In this document: in pieces, positions 7,006-13,339 of the stretch
How positions within the stretch are numbered: position 1 is the stretch's first letter
Layout: each line of letters starts with the position of its first letter
Assembly: GCA_900546695.1 (NCBI GenBank)
Contig: URDX01000030.1
Location: 1 to 18,491 of the forward strand
Reading direction: 5' to 3'
Length of the DNA stretch: 18,491 bases
Source of the DNA: an uncultured Eubacteriales bacterium
GTDB lineage: Bacteria > Bacillota > Clostridia > Oscillospirales > CAG-272
Program-made: the position numbers and the translations under genes
Notes under the pieces: model-generated
What the model was told of the DNA's origin: nothing
Databases searched by the model: none
Seen by the model: only the letters and a program-made list of their open reading frames with translations

Positions 7006-8373
7006 TCAACGGTCAGACAGCTTTGTATACGGTACTCTGTCATGAACCGCCATATACGCCGGGCGGATAATCTTTCCTCCGCCGATAAGCTCCTCAAGTC
7101 TATGCGCCGACCATCCCGCCAGTCGTGCGACAGCGAAGAGCGGCGTAAACAGTGCTGTAGGGATACCGAGCATGGAATAAACAAATCCGCTGTAGAAATC
7201 GACATTCGCCGACACGCCCTTATAGATATTTCTCTCGCGGGCGATGAGCTCAGCGGCGATGCGCTCAACGTCGGTATGCAGCTTATATTCAGCCTCCATT
7301 CCCTTCTCGTGCGCGAGCTTTTCAACAAACTGCTTGAATATCCGCGCGCGGGGGTCTGAGACCGAGTATATCGCATGTCCCATACCGTAGATAAGACCCG
7401 TCCGGTTGAACGCCTTACCCGCGAGAATGCTGTCAAGATAGGTACGCAGCGCATCCTCATCGTCCCAATCGGGCACATGCGCCTTGATATCCTCAAACAT
7501 CTCCGTGACCATGCGGTTTGCTCCGCCGTGCTTGGGTCCCTTGAGCGATCCAAGCGATGCAACGACGGTCGAATATGTATCCGAGCCCGACGATGTAACG
7601 ACATGCGTCGTAAAGGTAGAGTTATTACCGCCGCCGTGCTCAGCGTGCAGAATAAGACACAGATCAAGCACCTTTGCCTCGGTATCGGTAAACTTACCGT
7701 CGGGGCGCAGCAGATAGAGTATCGTCTCTGCGGTGCTCATCTTCGGGTCGGGGGTATGGATATAGAGGTCCGCGCCCTCATGATAGTGCTCGCGCGCTAT
7801 GTAGTTATAGCTGACGAGCAGCGGAAACTCCGCAATGAGCTGAAGCGACTGCCGCAGAACATTCTCTGGCGAGATGTCGTCCGCGCGGTCATCGTAGGAA
7901 TAGAGCATGAGGACGCTGCGCGCAAGCGCGTTCATAATGTCCTTGCTCGATTTTTTCATAATTACGTCGCGCATAAAGCTCGGCGGAATACACTTATACG
8001 AGCCGAGCAGATTACAGAATGAATCGAGTTCGGAGCGATCCGGCAGTCTGCCGAACAGCAGCAGATACACCGTCTCTTCAAAGCCGAAACGGTCGTCCGC
8101 TACAAAGCCGTCGATAAGCTCTCCAACGTTTATTCCGCGATAATACAGCTCGCCCGCGCACGGTACGAGCGTTCCGTCGGGCTGCTGCTTCTTTGCTATA
8201 ATCTCGGATATCTCGGTGAGTCCCGTGAGCACTCCGTTACCGCCGATATCGCGCAGTCCGCGCTTTACCGAATACTTGTCGTACAGCGCGGGGTCTATTC
8301 TGCTCGCATCCCGCGTCTGCTCTGCGAGCGCTACTATCTCAGGTGTCAGTGCGGAAAAATCTCTCGTATCCAT
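7006..8373 (-). CDS. gltA: Citrate synthase
   Basis: This enzyme condenses acetyl-CoA with oxaloacetate to citrate in the cytosol, feeding the oxidative branch towards 2-oxoglutarate and glutamate. The 455-residue product carries all three catalytic residues of the family: His246 in LHAEHGGGNNST, His333 in YGMGHAIYS, and Asp392 in NVDFYSG. The substrate-loop segments GSLKGPKHGGAN (about 275-286) and DPRA (340-343) are also present. Length fits the clostridial type with an extended helical N-terminus. ATG at 8373 is chosen because AAAGGA lies about seven bases upstream; a GTG thirty bases further up has no such site. A promoter lies at 8439-8467. Aconitase and isocitrate dehydrogenase, often nearby in relatives, are not in the window. 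2-methylcitrate synthase is an alternative substrate assignment but is less likely without prp genes. Confidence 0.93.
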   Translation of the reverse strand: MDTRDFSALTPEIVALAEQTRDASRIDPALYDKYSVKRGLRDIGGNGVLTGLTEISEIIAKKQQPDGTLVPCAGELYYRGINVGELIDGFVADDRFGFEETVYLLLFGRLPDRSELDSFCNLLGSYKCIPPSFMRDVIMKKSSKDIMNALARSVLMLYSYDDRADDISPENVLRQSLQLIAEFPLLVSYNYIAREHYHEGADLYIHTPDPKMSTAETILYLLRPDGKFTDTEAKVLDLCLILHAEHGGGNNSTFTTHVVTSSGSDTYSTVVASLGSLKGPKHGGANRMVTEMFEDIKAHVPDWDDEDALRTYLDSILAGKAFNRTGLIYGMGHAIYSVSDPRARIFKQFVEKLAHEKGMEAEYKLHTDVERIAAELIARERNIYKGVSANVDFYSGFVYSMLGIPTALFTPLFAVARLAGWSAHRLEELIGGGKIIRPAYMAVHDRVPYTKLSDR

Positions 8374-8438
8374 AAATGTCCTTTCTCGGTAACAGCGCCG
8401 CACGGCAATGTATCGTTCTGATAATATACTGTTCTTTC

Positions 8439-8467
8439 ATTCTACCATTTATATTTTGCCGAGTCAA
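8439..8467 (-). promoter_or_regulatory. Sigma-A promoter of citrate synthase
   Basis: On the minus strand there is TTGACT (8462-8467), a 17-bp spacer and TAGAAT (8439-8444). The -10 element lies about 65 bases upstream of the chosen ATG. Confidence 0.7.
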
Positions 8468-8785
8468 GACGCGGTTGTAATTGTTAACAAGAAATTCAGG
8501 ACAGGTTTAAAATAAAAGACGCTGATTTCACAATAAACACCCATACATGAGGCAAATGAAACAAAAATTCGACACAACGTGTCCTGCGCCGCAGCCATGA
8601 AATGACAGAACTCAACCGCATCGAAAGCTGCACTGCGCCGCAAATACAGAAGCTCGGACACGTCGGATATACCCGCCGTGTCCGAGATGACTGTATGCGT
8701 CGTATTCTTAAATAATACGTTGCGCCGCAGAACATTATTTGTGAAATGCATCGCCGCGCCGCAAGCTCACCGTATACTATTACTA
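8468..8785. other. Intergenic region with a 10-bp hairpin and four GCGCCGCA words
   Basis: No supported gene. A perfect 10-bp inverted repeat, CTCGGACACG and CGTGTCCGAG, lies at 8653-8662 and 8677-8686 with a 14-base loop; it is not followed by a T-run on either strand. The octamer GCGCCGCA occurs four times (8586, 8635, 8722, 8756). A weak five-base stem near 8568-8580 is followed on the minus strand by TTTTT and could end the 8786-9235 message. A 95-codon minus-strand frame (8464-8751) has no ribosome binding site. Confidence 0.4.
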
Positions 8786-9235
8786 TTAAAGAAACTTTTT
8801 AAGCGATTCTATCGCGCCCGATTCAGCGCCGACAAGCCGTGCTGCAAGGTCGATAGCCTCCTGTGAGCAATCCTTCATCGCCGTTATCTTCTGCGAGAGC
8901 TTGGTCACACTCATCGTTGTGCCCTCTATCATCATCGCCGCAATGTGCGAGACGGTAGAATCAACCGCAATATTGAGCTTTGTTGAGATAAATGAGCCCG
9001 CCTTTGCCATCGCGCCTATGTCCTTTGATTCCTCGCCGAGATCGATCAGCGCATTCTCCGCGGTGGTCGAATACTCGTCGTACATGGCGTATTCGTCGCA
9101 AAGCTCCTTTGTCAGCTCCGCATCCGAAACCCTTCCGCGCACCTGATTGATGCCGACAAGTCCCATTCGCGCATTCTGATAGATGTAGGTATAGAGCTCC
9201 GCATCGCGTTTCATTGTTTGTGCCTGTTCGTTCAT
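8786..9235 (-). CDS. Conserved all-helical protein, possibly ferritin-like
   Basis: The 149-residue product appears all-helical and cytosolic, with no signal or membrane segment. The pattern is that of a four-helix bundle: helices about 10-32, 38-66, 84-120 (with DSTVSHIAAMMIEGTTMSV) and 125-148. Glu and His residues suitable for metal binding (E48, E54, H97, E104, E138) sit on these helices, as in ferritin-like or DUF2383-type proteins, but no diagnostic ExxH pair is seen. I recognise the 'DSTxSHIAxMxIxGTTM' segment as shared by uncharacterised clostridial proteins. Function is unknown. The start is ATG at 9235, with AAAGGA about ten bases upstream; longer in-frame starts lack a site. It appears monocistronic. 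Confidence 0.8.
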   Translation of the reverse strand: MNEQAQTMKRDAELYTYIYQNARMGLVGINQVRGRVSDAELTKELCDEYAMYDEYSTTAENALIDLGEESKDIGAMAKAGSFISTKLNIAVDSTVSHIAAMMIEGTTMSVTKLSQKITAMKDCSQEAIDLAARLVGAESGAIESLKKFL

Positions 9236-9374
9236 TTGTTCGTTTCCTTTCTGTAAATGCCGCGGCTGCGCCGACCGAAATGCCGCCTTTGCCGCGCAAT
9301 TGCAGCTCCCCAAGCGAGGGCAGCTGTCGTACGCAGTTATTTTTGTCTTTTTAGCAAAAAATATTCATAAGGTC

Positions 9375-9403
9375 TTGAAACAAAACTCCGAATATGATAA
9401 ACT
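9375..9403 (+). promoter_or_regulatory. Probable promoter of the HAD phosphatase gene
   Basis: TTGAAA (9375-9380), a 17-bp spacer and TAAACT (9398-9403), about 70 bases upstream of the ATG. The -10 match is moderate. Confidence 0.5.
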
Positions 9404-9474
9404 GACTCCGACATACGATGCGAAGTCAATGCGAAAATATCGCAGCGGCGCACGCAGAAAGATCGGAGACAACG

Positions 9475-10257
9475 ATGAGCATTAAAATAATCGCAAGCGA
9501 CTACGACGGCACACTCAGCCGCGACGGAACCGTGACCGAGCGCGACAGCAGCGCCGTTGCACGGTGGCAGTCCGAAGGCAATCTTTTCGGGCTTGTTACG
9601 GGCAGGAATATTCACGATGCGTGCGCGGTCGCCTTTTCACCCGACCGCACAATTAATTTTGACTTTGTAATATGCTGTTCGGGCAGCATCGTGCTCGACC
9701 GCACCGGCAGGATAATTTACAACGGCGCGGGAGAGATACCCTGTCTCGACAAGCTCGCCGCGGATTTTCTCTCATATGACCCCATGTGGCTCGGTCTCTG
9801 CTGCGGCGCTGAGCGCTATGCACTGCCCGTCGGTCATGACAGCAGCTTCGAAGCGGGTGAGGTCTCGCCCGACGGCAGACGCTTTCTCACGGCAGAGGAA
9901 TTCGGTACGCTGCACAGCTTTAACGTAATTCAGACCGCCTACCCGTCCCCGGAGCTCGCACGCGAGGTGACGCAGACGTTCGAACAGCGCTACGGTGAAT
10001 GGATACACATATGTCTTAACAACATCTATCTTGATACCGTACCGCACGGCGGCGGAAAAAGCAGCGGCATACGCGCACTTGCCGCGCGGCTTGATATCCC
10101 CGAGAGCAGCATTATCACCGCGGGCGACAATATGAACGATATTGACATGCTGCGCGATTTCCGCAGCTACGCGATGTCATCGGGTCATGCAGATGCCGTC
10201 GCGACCGCTGATTTTGCCGTCGATGATATCTCTGCTATAGTCGATGCAGAGCTTTGA
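9475..10257 (+). CDS. Cof-type HAD-IIB family phosphatase
   Basis: The 260-residue product has the complete HAD motif set: DYDGTL with nucleophile Asp9 and acid/base Asp11, Thr42 in VTGRN (motif II), Lys195 in GGGKSSG (motif III), and GDNMNDIDML with Asp218 and Asp222 (motif IV). A C2b-type cap lies between motifs II and III, about residues 85-180. Length is normal for the Cof/YidA group, cytosolic Mg-dependent phosphatases that remove phosphate from sugar phosphates, flavin or PLP-like cofactors. The substrate cannot be predicted. ATG at 9475 is chosen because GGAG lies about eight bases upstream. The last codons coincide with the first unit of a 26-bp tandem repeat that continues past the stop. 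Confidence 0.88.
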   Translation: MSIKIIASDYDGTLSRDGTVTERDSSAVARWQSEGNLFGLVTGRNIHDACAVAFSPDRTINFDFVICCSGSIVLDRTGRIIYNGAGEIPCLDKLAADFLSYDPMWLGLCCGAERYALPVGHDSSFEAGEVSPDGRRFLTAEEFGTLHSFNVIQTAYPSPELAREVTQTFEQRYGEWIHICLNNIYLDTVPHGGGKSSGIRALAARLDIPESSIITAGDNMNDIDMLRDFRSYAMSSGHADAVATADFAVDDISAIVDAEL

Positions 10258-10329
10258 CGGTTTGGGGTAATACCGAACTTTGACGCTTCGGGACGAAACA
10301 GACCCTTGACGGTATGGGATAGTACCGAT
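10252..10329. repeat. 26-bp degenerate tandem repeat, three units, over the HAD stop codon
   Basis: Units begin at 10252, 10278 and 10304, exactly 26 bases apart. Each starts (C)TTTGACG or CCTTGACG; units 1 and 3 share GACGGT-TGGG and end TACCGA. Unit 1 contains the TGA stop of the upstream gene. Confidence 0.6.
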
Positions 10330-10362
10330 AAGTATCCCTGTCCGCTCCGCATATATAATATA

Positions 10363-10405
10363 CCCGTCCGCTTCCCTCACTCGGGTCGCGGACGGGCTCT
10401 TTTCG
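10363..10405 (+). terminator. Probable terminator of the HAD phosphatase gene
   Basis: Perfect 9-bp arms CCCGTCCGC (10363-10371) and GCGGACGGG (10388-10396) are followed by CTCTTTTC. The U-tract is modest. It could also stop minus-strand transcripts arriving from the Lgt-like gene. Confidence 0.6.
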
Positions 10406-10453
10406 CAGACGGACTGCTCTTGTATTCATATTCTAATTACGCTATGCAGCATT

Positions 10454-10553
10454 GCCGTCATGTTACGCTTGCGCTGTACCGTCGTCACATAACACTCGTG
10501 CCGTACCGCCTACTTGCGAAGCATAGCCGTCACATAACACTCAAGCCGTACGC
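10454..10553. repeat. 28-bp degenerate repeat, three units, just beyond the Lgt-like gene
   Basis: Units begin at 10454, 10481 and 10526 with the pattern GCCGTCACATAACACTC, then GCCGTACC. The 14-mer CGTCACATAACACT is identical in the last two units. The flanking word AGCAT-GCCGTC recurs at about 10448, 10520 and 10568; the last lies inside the 3' end of the Lgt-like gene. Confidence 0.6.
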
Positions 10554-10555
10554 CG

Positions 10556-11374
10556 CTACGACTGTGCAGCATCGCCGTCGATAGGCTCGGGCGTTCTGCC
10601 CGCGGACAGCAGCACTCTTATCAACGCGAATACAAACAAGGCGATGCTTATCCACTGCGACGTTGACAGTCCGAACCATATGCCGCGTATCTCATCACCG
10701 CGCAAAAATTCGAGCGAAAAGCGGACTACGGGATAAATCAGAAAATAGACATACATCATCTGCCCGCGCAGCTGCCGTCTGCGCGAGAGCGAGAGCAGCA
10801 CAAAGAAGATTATCAGATTGCAGCCGGCCTCAACAAGCTGAACGGGAAAACGGCTGACACCACAGATGGCGGGGTTAAAGGGATTTTCGGTCACGGTAAA
10901 GCCGATGCTGCAAGGTATTCCGTAGCAGCAGCCGCCGAAAAAGCAGCCTATCCTGCCGAATGCATGAAACAGCGGCACACAGACAGCCATAACGTCAAGC
11001 ATATCCATGCGGTCGACGGAGTGCGACACCCGACAGAAAACGGATACCGCCGCAATTCCGCCGAGCAGACCGCCGTAAAACACCGAACCGCCGAAAATTA
11101 TGCCGAGACAATAGAAAAAGCTGCCGACCGATATGCTCCCTATCATACCGAAAAGGCGAATGAGCTTACCGAAATCAGTGAGTCCGAAAAGGATATGACC
11201 GCCTATAAAAAGGCCTACAGCGGCAGCGAGCGCGGCAAGTATCAGGTCCTCCGTCGATATTCCGCGGCTGCGGGCGAGCTTTGAACCGACAAAGCCCGAG
11301 ATAAGAAATCCGAGCACGGCGCACACGCCGTACATCCCTATCTGCTTACCGAAAATATAAAAAGCAGGAAACAT
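10556..11374 (-). CDS. lgt: Prolipoprotein diacylglyceryl transferase (Lgt)-like membrane protein
   Basis: The 272-residue product has about seven hydrophobic segments and the Lgt layout: an N-terminal FPAFYIFGKQIGMYG entry segment, FYGGLLGG near 99-106, HAFGRIGCFFGGCCYG at 137-152, and a late RFSLEFLRGDEIRG at 218-231. Lgt moves diacylglycerol from phosphatidylglycerol to the lipobox cysteine of prelipoproteins. The essential Arg of the GRxG motif is present (Arg141), but the usual GNFxNGE continuation is GCFFGGC, so the signature Asn and Glu positions are Cys. It therefore belongs to the GCCYG-type Lgt homologues and may be a paralogue rather than the housekeeping enzyme. ATG at 11374 is preceded only by a G-rich stretch (GGTGGGGGG). 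An ATG at 11404 would add ten residues but has no site. Confidence 0.8.
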   Translation of the reverse strand: MFPAFYIFGKQIGMYGVCAVLGFLISGFVGSKLARSRGISTEDLILAALAAAVGLFIGGHILFGLTDFGKLIRLFGMIGSISVGSFFYCLGIIFGGSVFYGGLLGGIAAVSVFCRVSHSVDRMDMLDVMAVCVPLFHAFGRIGCFFGGCCYGIPCSIGFTVTENPFNPAICGVSRFPVQLVEAGCNLIIFFVLLSLSRRRQLRGQMMYVYFLIYPVVRFSLEFLRGDEIRGIWFGLSTSQWISIALFVFALIRVLLSAGRTPEPIDGDAAQS

Positions 11375-11460
11375 ACTACCCCCCACCGAACCGCCGCACG
11401 GCATTGCCGCGTGACATCTGACATCAAAATAATCGAAAATGAAAAGACGCCGAAAAAACC

Positions 11461-11494
11461 GAAAAAAGTCAAGAGCGGGACTGTTGCCCCGCTC
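11461..11494 (-). terminator. Terminator of the DUF4190-like gene
   Basis: On the minus strand GAGCGGG and CCCGCTC form a 7-bp stem with an 8-base loop, followed by TTGACTTTTTT. It starts about 42 bases after the stop codon. Confidence 0.65.
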
Positions 11495-11535
11495 CCACCG
11501 TTAAAAATCGCCGTAAATCGGCTTCTGCCGCTCGA

Positions 11536-11883
11536 TTAGCTTATCTGATCGAGTGCATTCTGAAGATCGTCAAGTGCTCCCGAATTGAGTGCGTCGTTAA
11601 TCCCCTTAGATGCGCCTGCAGAGCAGATAGCGCAAAGTCCGCAAGCAATAACACCGATTACCGAAAGGCTGGTACCGATAATTGCAAGTACAAGGCCGGC
11701 GGTAGCCATACCGGTAGGTGCGCCCGCGGCAACGGCTGCCTTCTTACCCTTAACAGCAAGAACGATGCCTACGATACCGCAGACAAGAGAAGCGATTCCG
11801 AGAACAAGTCCCCACCATGCGAAGATCGCGGAGAGAATTCCGAGAACAAGTGCGGCAATTGACATGCCCTTTCCGTCGTTCAT
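11536..11883 (-). CDS. Small DUF4190-like membrane protein
   Basis: The 115-residue product has closely packed hydrophobic segments at about 7-25 and 27-45, a short basic loop (VKGKKAA), and a third segment at about 57-90. The rest is a short polar C-tail. Gly/Ala-rich helices with the MSIAALVLGILS opening are typical of DUF4190-type proteins, whose function is unknown. A strong GAAGGAGAA site lies before the ATG. The gene has its own promoter (11947-11975) and terminator (11461-11494), so it is a single-gene unit. The 5' leader contains a small TGCAGC/GCTGCA hairpin near 11920-11938. Confidence 0.85.
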   Translation of the reverse strand: MNDGKGMSIAALVLGILSAIFAWWGLVLGIASLVCGIVGIVLAVKGKKAAVAAGAPTGMATAGLVLAIIGTSLSVIGVIACGLCAICSAGASKGINDALNSGALDDLQNALDQIS

Positions 11884-11946
11884 AACTATTCTCCTTCCGA
11901 ATAGAAAAATATAAGTGTGTGCAGCACAGGCGCTGCATCTGTCTTG

Positions 11947-11975
11947 AGTATATCACACAGAATATGTAAAGTCAA
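11947..11975 (-). promoter_or_regulatory. Sigma-A promoter of the DUF4190-like gene
   Basis: On the minus strand there is TTGACT (11970-11975), a 17-bp spacer and TATACT (11947-11952), about 65 bases upstream of the ATG. Confidence 0.75.
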
Positions 11976-12160
11976 GAGTTTTCTACATTTTTGAAATATT
12001 TTTTGTCATTATTTTTAATACAAAAGGTAAAAAACGTCTGCGTGCCGATTTTAACGACGCCATGACACTCCCGCAGACGAAACGCCCGCACAAAACACTC
12101 ACAGTGCATTATATGCAAGCACACGCCGAATGACAGCACTGCTGCGATGAGAAAAAGGAC

Positions 12161-12277
12161 GATAAAGCAGTGCCCCGATAAAACAAAGCGCTGATAAAGC
12201 AACGCGACGATAGTGCAACGTGCCGATAAAGCAAAGTGATAATAAGGCGAAGTGCCGATAATGCGAAGCACCGCGCC
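12161..12277. repeat. 16-bp tandem repeat (about seven degenerate units)
   Basis: Units start GATAAAGC or a variant at 12161, 12177, 12193, 12209 and 12225, exactly 16 bases apart. Two looser units begin at 12238 and 12257. The usual form is GATAAAGCAAxGxGCC. A period of 16 is not a multiple of three, which argues against coding. Confidence 0.7.
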
Positions 12278-12790
12278 GAGAAAGCCGACAAAAAATCTGC
12301 CCCCGTGCGGCGCTTGCTCTGCCCGCTCAATTATCCCTGCCTTCTTTTGCGTCCGTGTAAAATCAAAAATTATCATTAATATTATATATTTATTGCGAGC
12401 GGTGATCAAGGCATGACGCAGCAATATTCCCGTAACTAACAAAAAGCAAAACCGACGTCTGCGCGCGAAAAACTAACATGCTACATATTATATTATTTTT
12501 TATGTCGGTATTATATGTCTGACACATGCGAACAAATATCATCATCCGCGCGGTTTGCAATAAGCACACCACCGCCGCGCAGCGTAACGATTTTGCTCGC
12601 CATCGCGCAAAAATCATCATTATATTATATACGCACTTATTTTGATCGTCGCCGACGTACGATGTGCTGAAAATCTCCTTTATGGGCGCACAAAGAATGC
12701 CGTTCTCACCCGCCCTCAGCGCGCAGCATATATCCGCATCGGCGCGCAGCACATGCCCGACCGCTAACCGATATCAAAACATCTACAGAA

Positions 12791-12834
12791 TACTCCACAC
12801 AGTTACCCACAGAGTATTCCACACGTACTCCACA
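12791..12834. repeat. Four phased DnaA-box-like 9-mers
   Basis: TACTCCACA (12791), TTACCCACA (12803), TATTCCACA (12815) and TACTCCACA (12826) lie 12, 12 and 11 bases apart on one strand. All end in CCACA. TTACCCACA differs from the DnaA box TTATCCACA at one base; the others differ at two. No dnaA, dnaN or rnpA gene is nearby, so an origin role is only a possibility. Confidence 0.4.
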
Positions 12835-12851
12835 GGCGCGAGGCTGCAAAT

Positions 12852-12885
12852 TGCCTTCATTTTTCTTGCAGAATGCCTTCATTTT
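12852..12885. repeat. 12-bp direct repeat
   Basis: TGCCTTCATTTT occurs at 12852-12863 and 12874-12885, a 22-base period. Each is preceded by a GCA-containing word (GCAAAT and GCAGAA). Confidence 0.45.
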
Positions 12886-13228
12886 GCTCTGAAATCAATC
12901 CAAAATCGCATTTCCATTATTGGATATCATCCCCTCTTATGGAACAGATATCACCCTGCCGTTTTTGCCCTCGACGGCAATCGACAAAGAGCAAAACAGA
13001 CGGATTTATTACTCTAAATTGCAACTTTCGGGACTTTAAAAGACACTGTTTGTTAATTATTTGTTTACTAAATCGTCTTGAATTCGCATCCGAACGCGTG
13101 TAAATTGGAAATGCACGATTGCAAAACAGCTTGCCTATGCAAATTTTTCGCAAAAATCATGCAATTTTCTGCAGCGATTTATGCGAAAATGAAGTCGAAG
13201 CCGCAAAGCCCGTGCTCGGCTCATTTGG

Positions 13229-13258
13229 TGCGTAATTTATGCGTAACTTTATGCGTAA
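13229..13258. repeat. TGCGTAA heptamer triplet upstream of the 3D-domain gene
   Basis: TGCGTAA occurs at 13229, 13240 and 13252, 11 and 12 bases apart, so all on the same helical face. The last two are preceded by TTTA or TTA. It lies about 80-110 bases before the next gene's ATG, where a regulator-binding array could sit. Confidence 0.45.
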
Positions 13259-13286
13259 TATCCGCTATGCTTTGGGTCGATACTGC

Positions 13287-13310
13287 GTCCCGACGCCTCG
13301 GTATCGGGAC
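13287..13310 (+). other. Leader hairpin upstream of the 3D-domain gene
   Basis: GTCCCGA (13287-13293) and TCGGGAC (13304-13310) form a perfect 7-bp stem with a 10-base loop. It is followed by ATAAAAACG, not a T-run, and ends 29 bases before the ATG. It could be a leader structure or a weak attenuator. Confidence 0.35.
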
Positions 13311-13339
13311 ATAAAAACGAACGAAAAGGAGGTAATCCG

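Larger units (their letters stand above)
11976..13339. other. 1.36-kb repeat-rich region without a convincing gene
   Basis: None of the open frames here (up to 156 codons on the minus strand) has a ribosome binding site, family resemblance or plausible protein composition. The region holds a 16-bp tandem array (12161-12277), AT-rich patches (12360-12390 and 12480-12510), a phased cluster of CCACA words (12791-12834), a 12-bp direct repeat (12852-12885) and a heptamer triplet (13229-13258). A hairpin at 13287-13310 lies in the likely leader of the next gene. No tRNA, known riboswitch or transposase remnant was recognised. Confidence 0.5.

Noticed and set aside
6731..7009. 92-codon minus-strand frame in the structured gap
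   Set aside because: No ribosome binding site, composition dominated by the palindromes, and the frame runs through nested inverted repeats.
8464..8751. 95-codon minus-strand frame upstream of citrate synthase
   Set aside because: No ribosome binding site, and its end covers the citrate synthase promoter's -35 region. Family resemblance was not seen.
10454..10553. CRISPR-like array behind the Lgt-like gene
   Set aside because: Only three degenerate units, unevenly spaced, without spacers of constant length.
12161..12277. CRISPR array
   Set aside because: The units are back-to-back 16-mers with no unique spacers, and no cas genes are present.
11972..12752. Two minus-strand frames (156 and 120 codons) in the long gap
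   Set aside because: They run through the 16-bp tandem array or AT-rich DNA, have low-complexity Leu/Cys/Arg-rich products and lack start signals.
12788..12836. Chromosomal oriC as a firm call
   Set aside because: The DnaA-like boxes are imperfect and dnaA, dnaN, recF, rnpA and rpmH are all absent, so it is reported only as a possibility.
13078..13314. Plus-strand 78-codon frame upstream of the 3D-domain gene
   Set aside because: It covers the TGCGTAA repeats and the leader hairpin and has no ribosome binding site.
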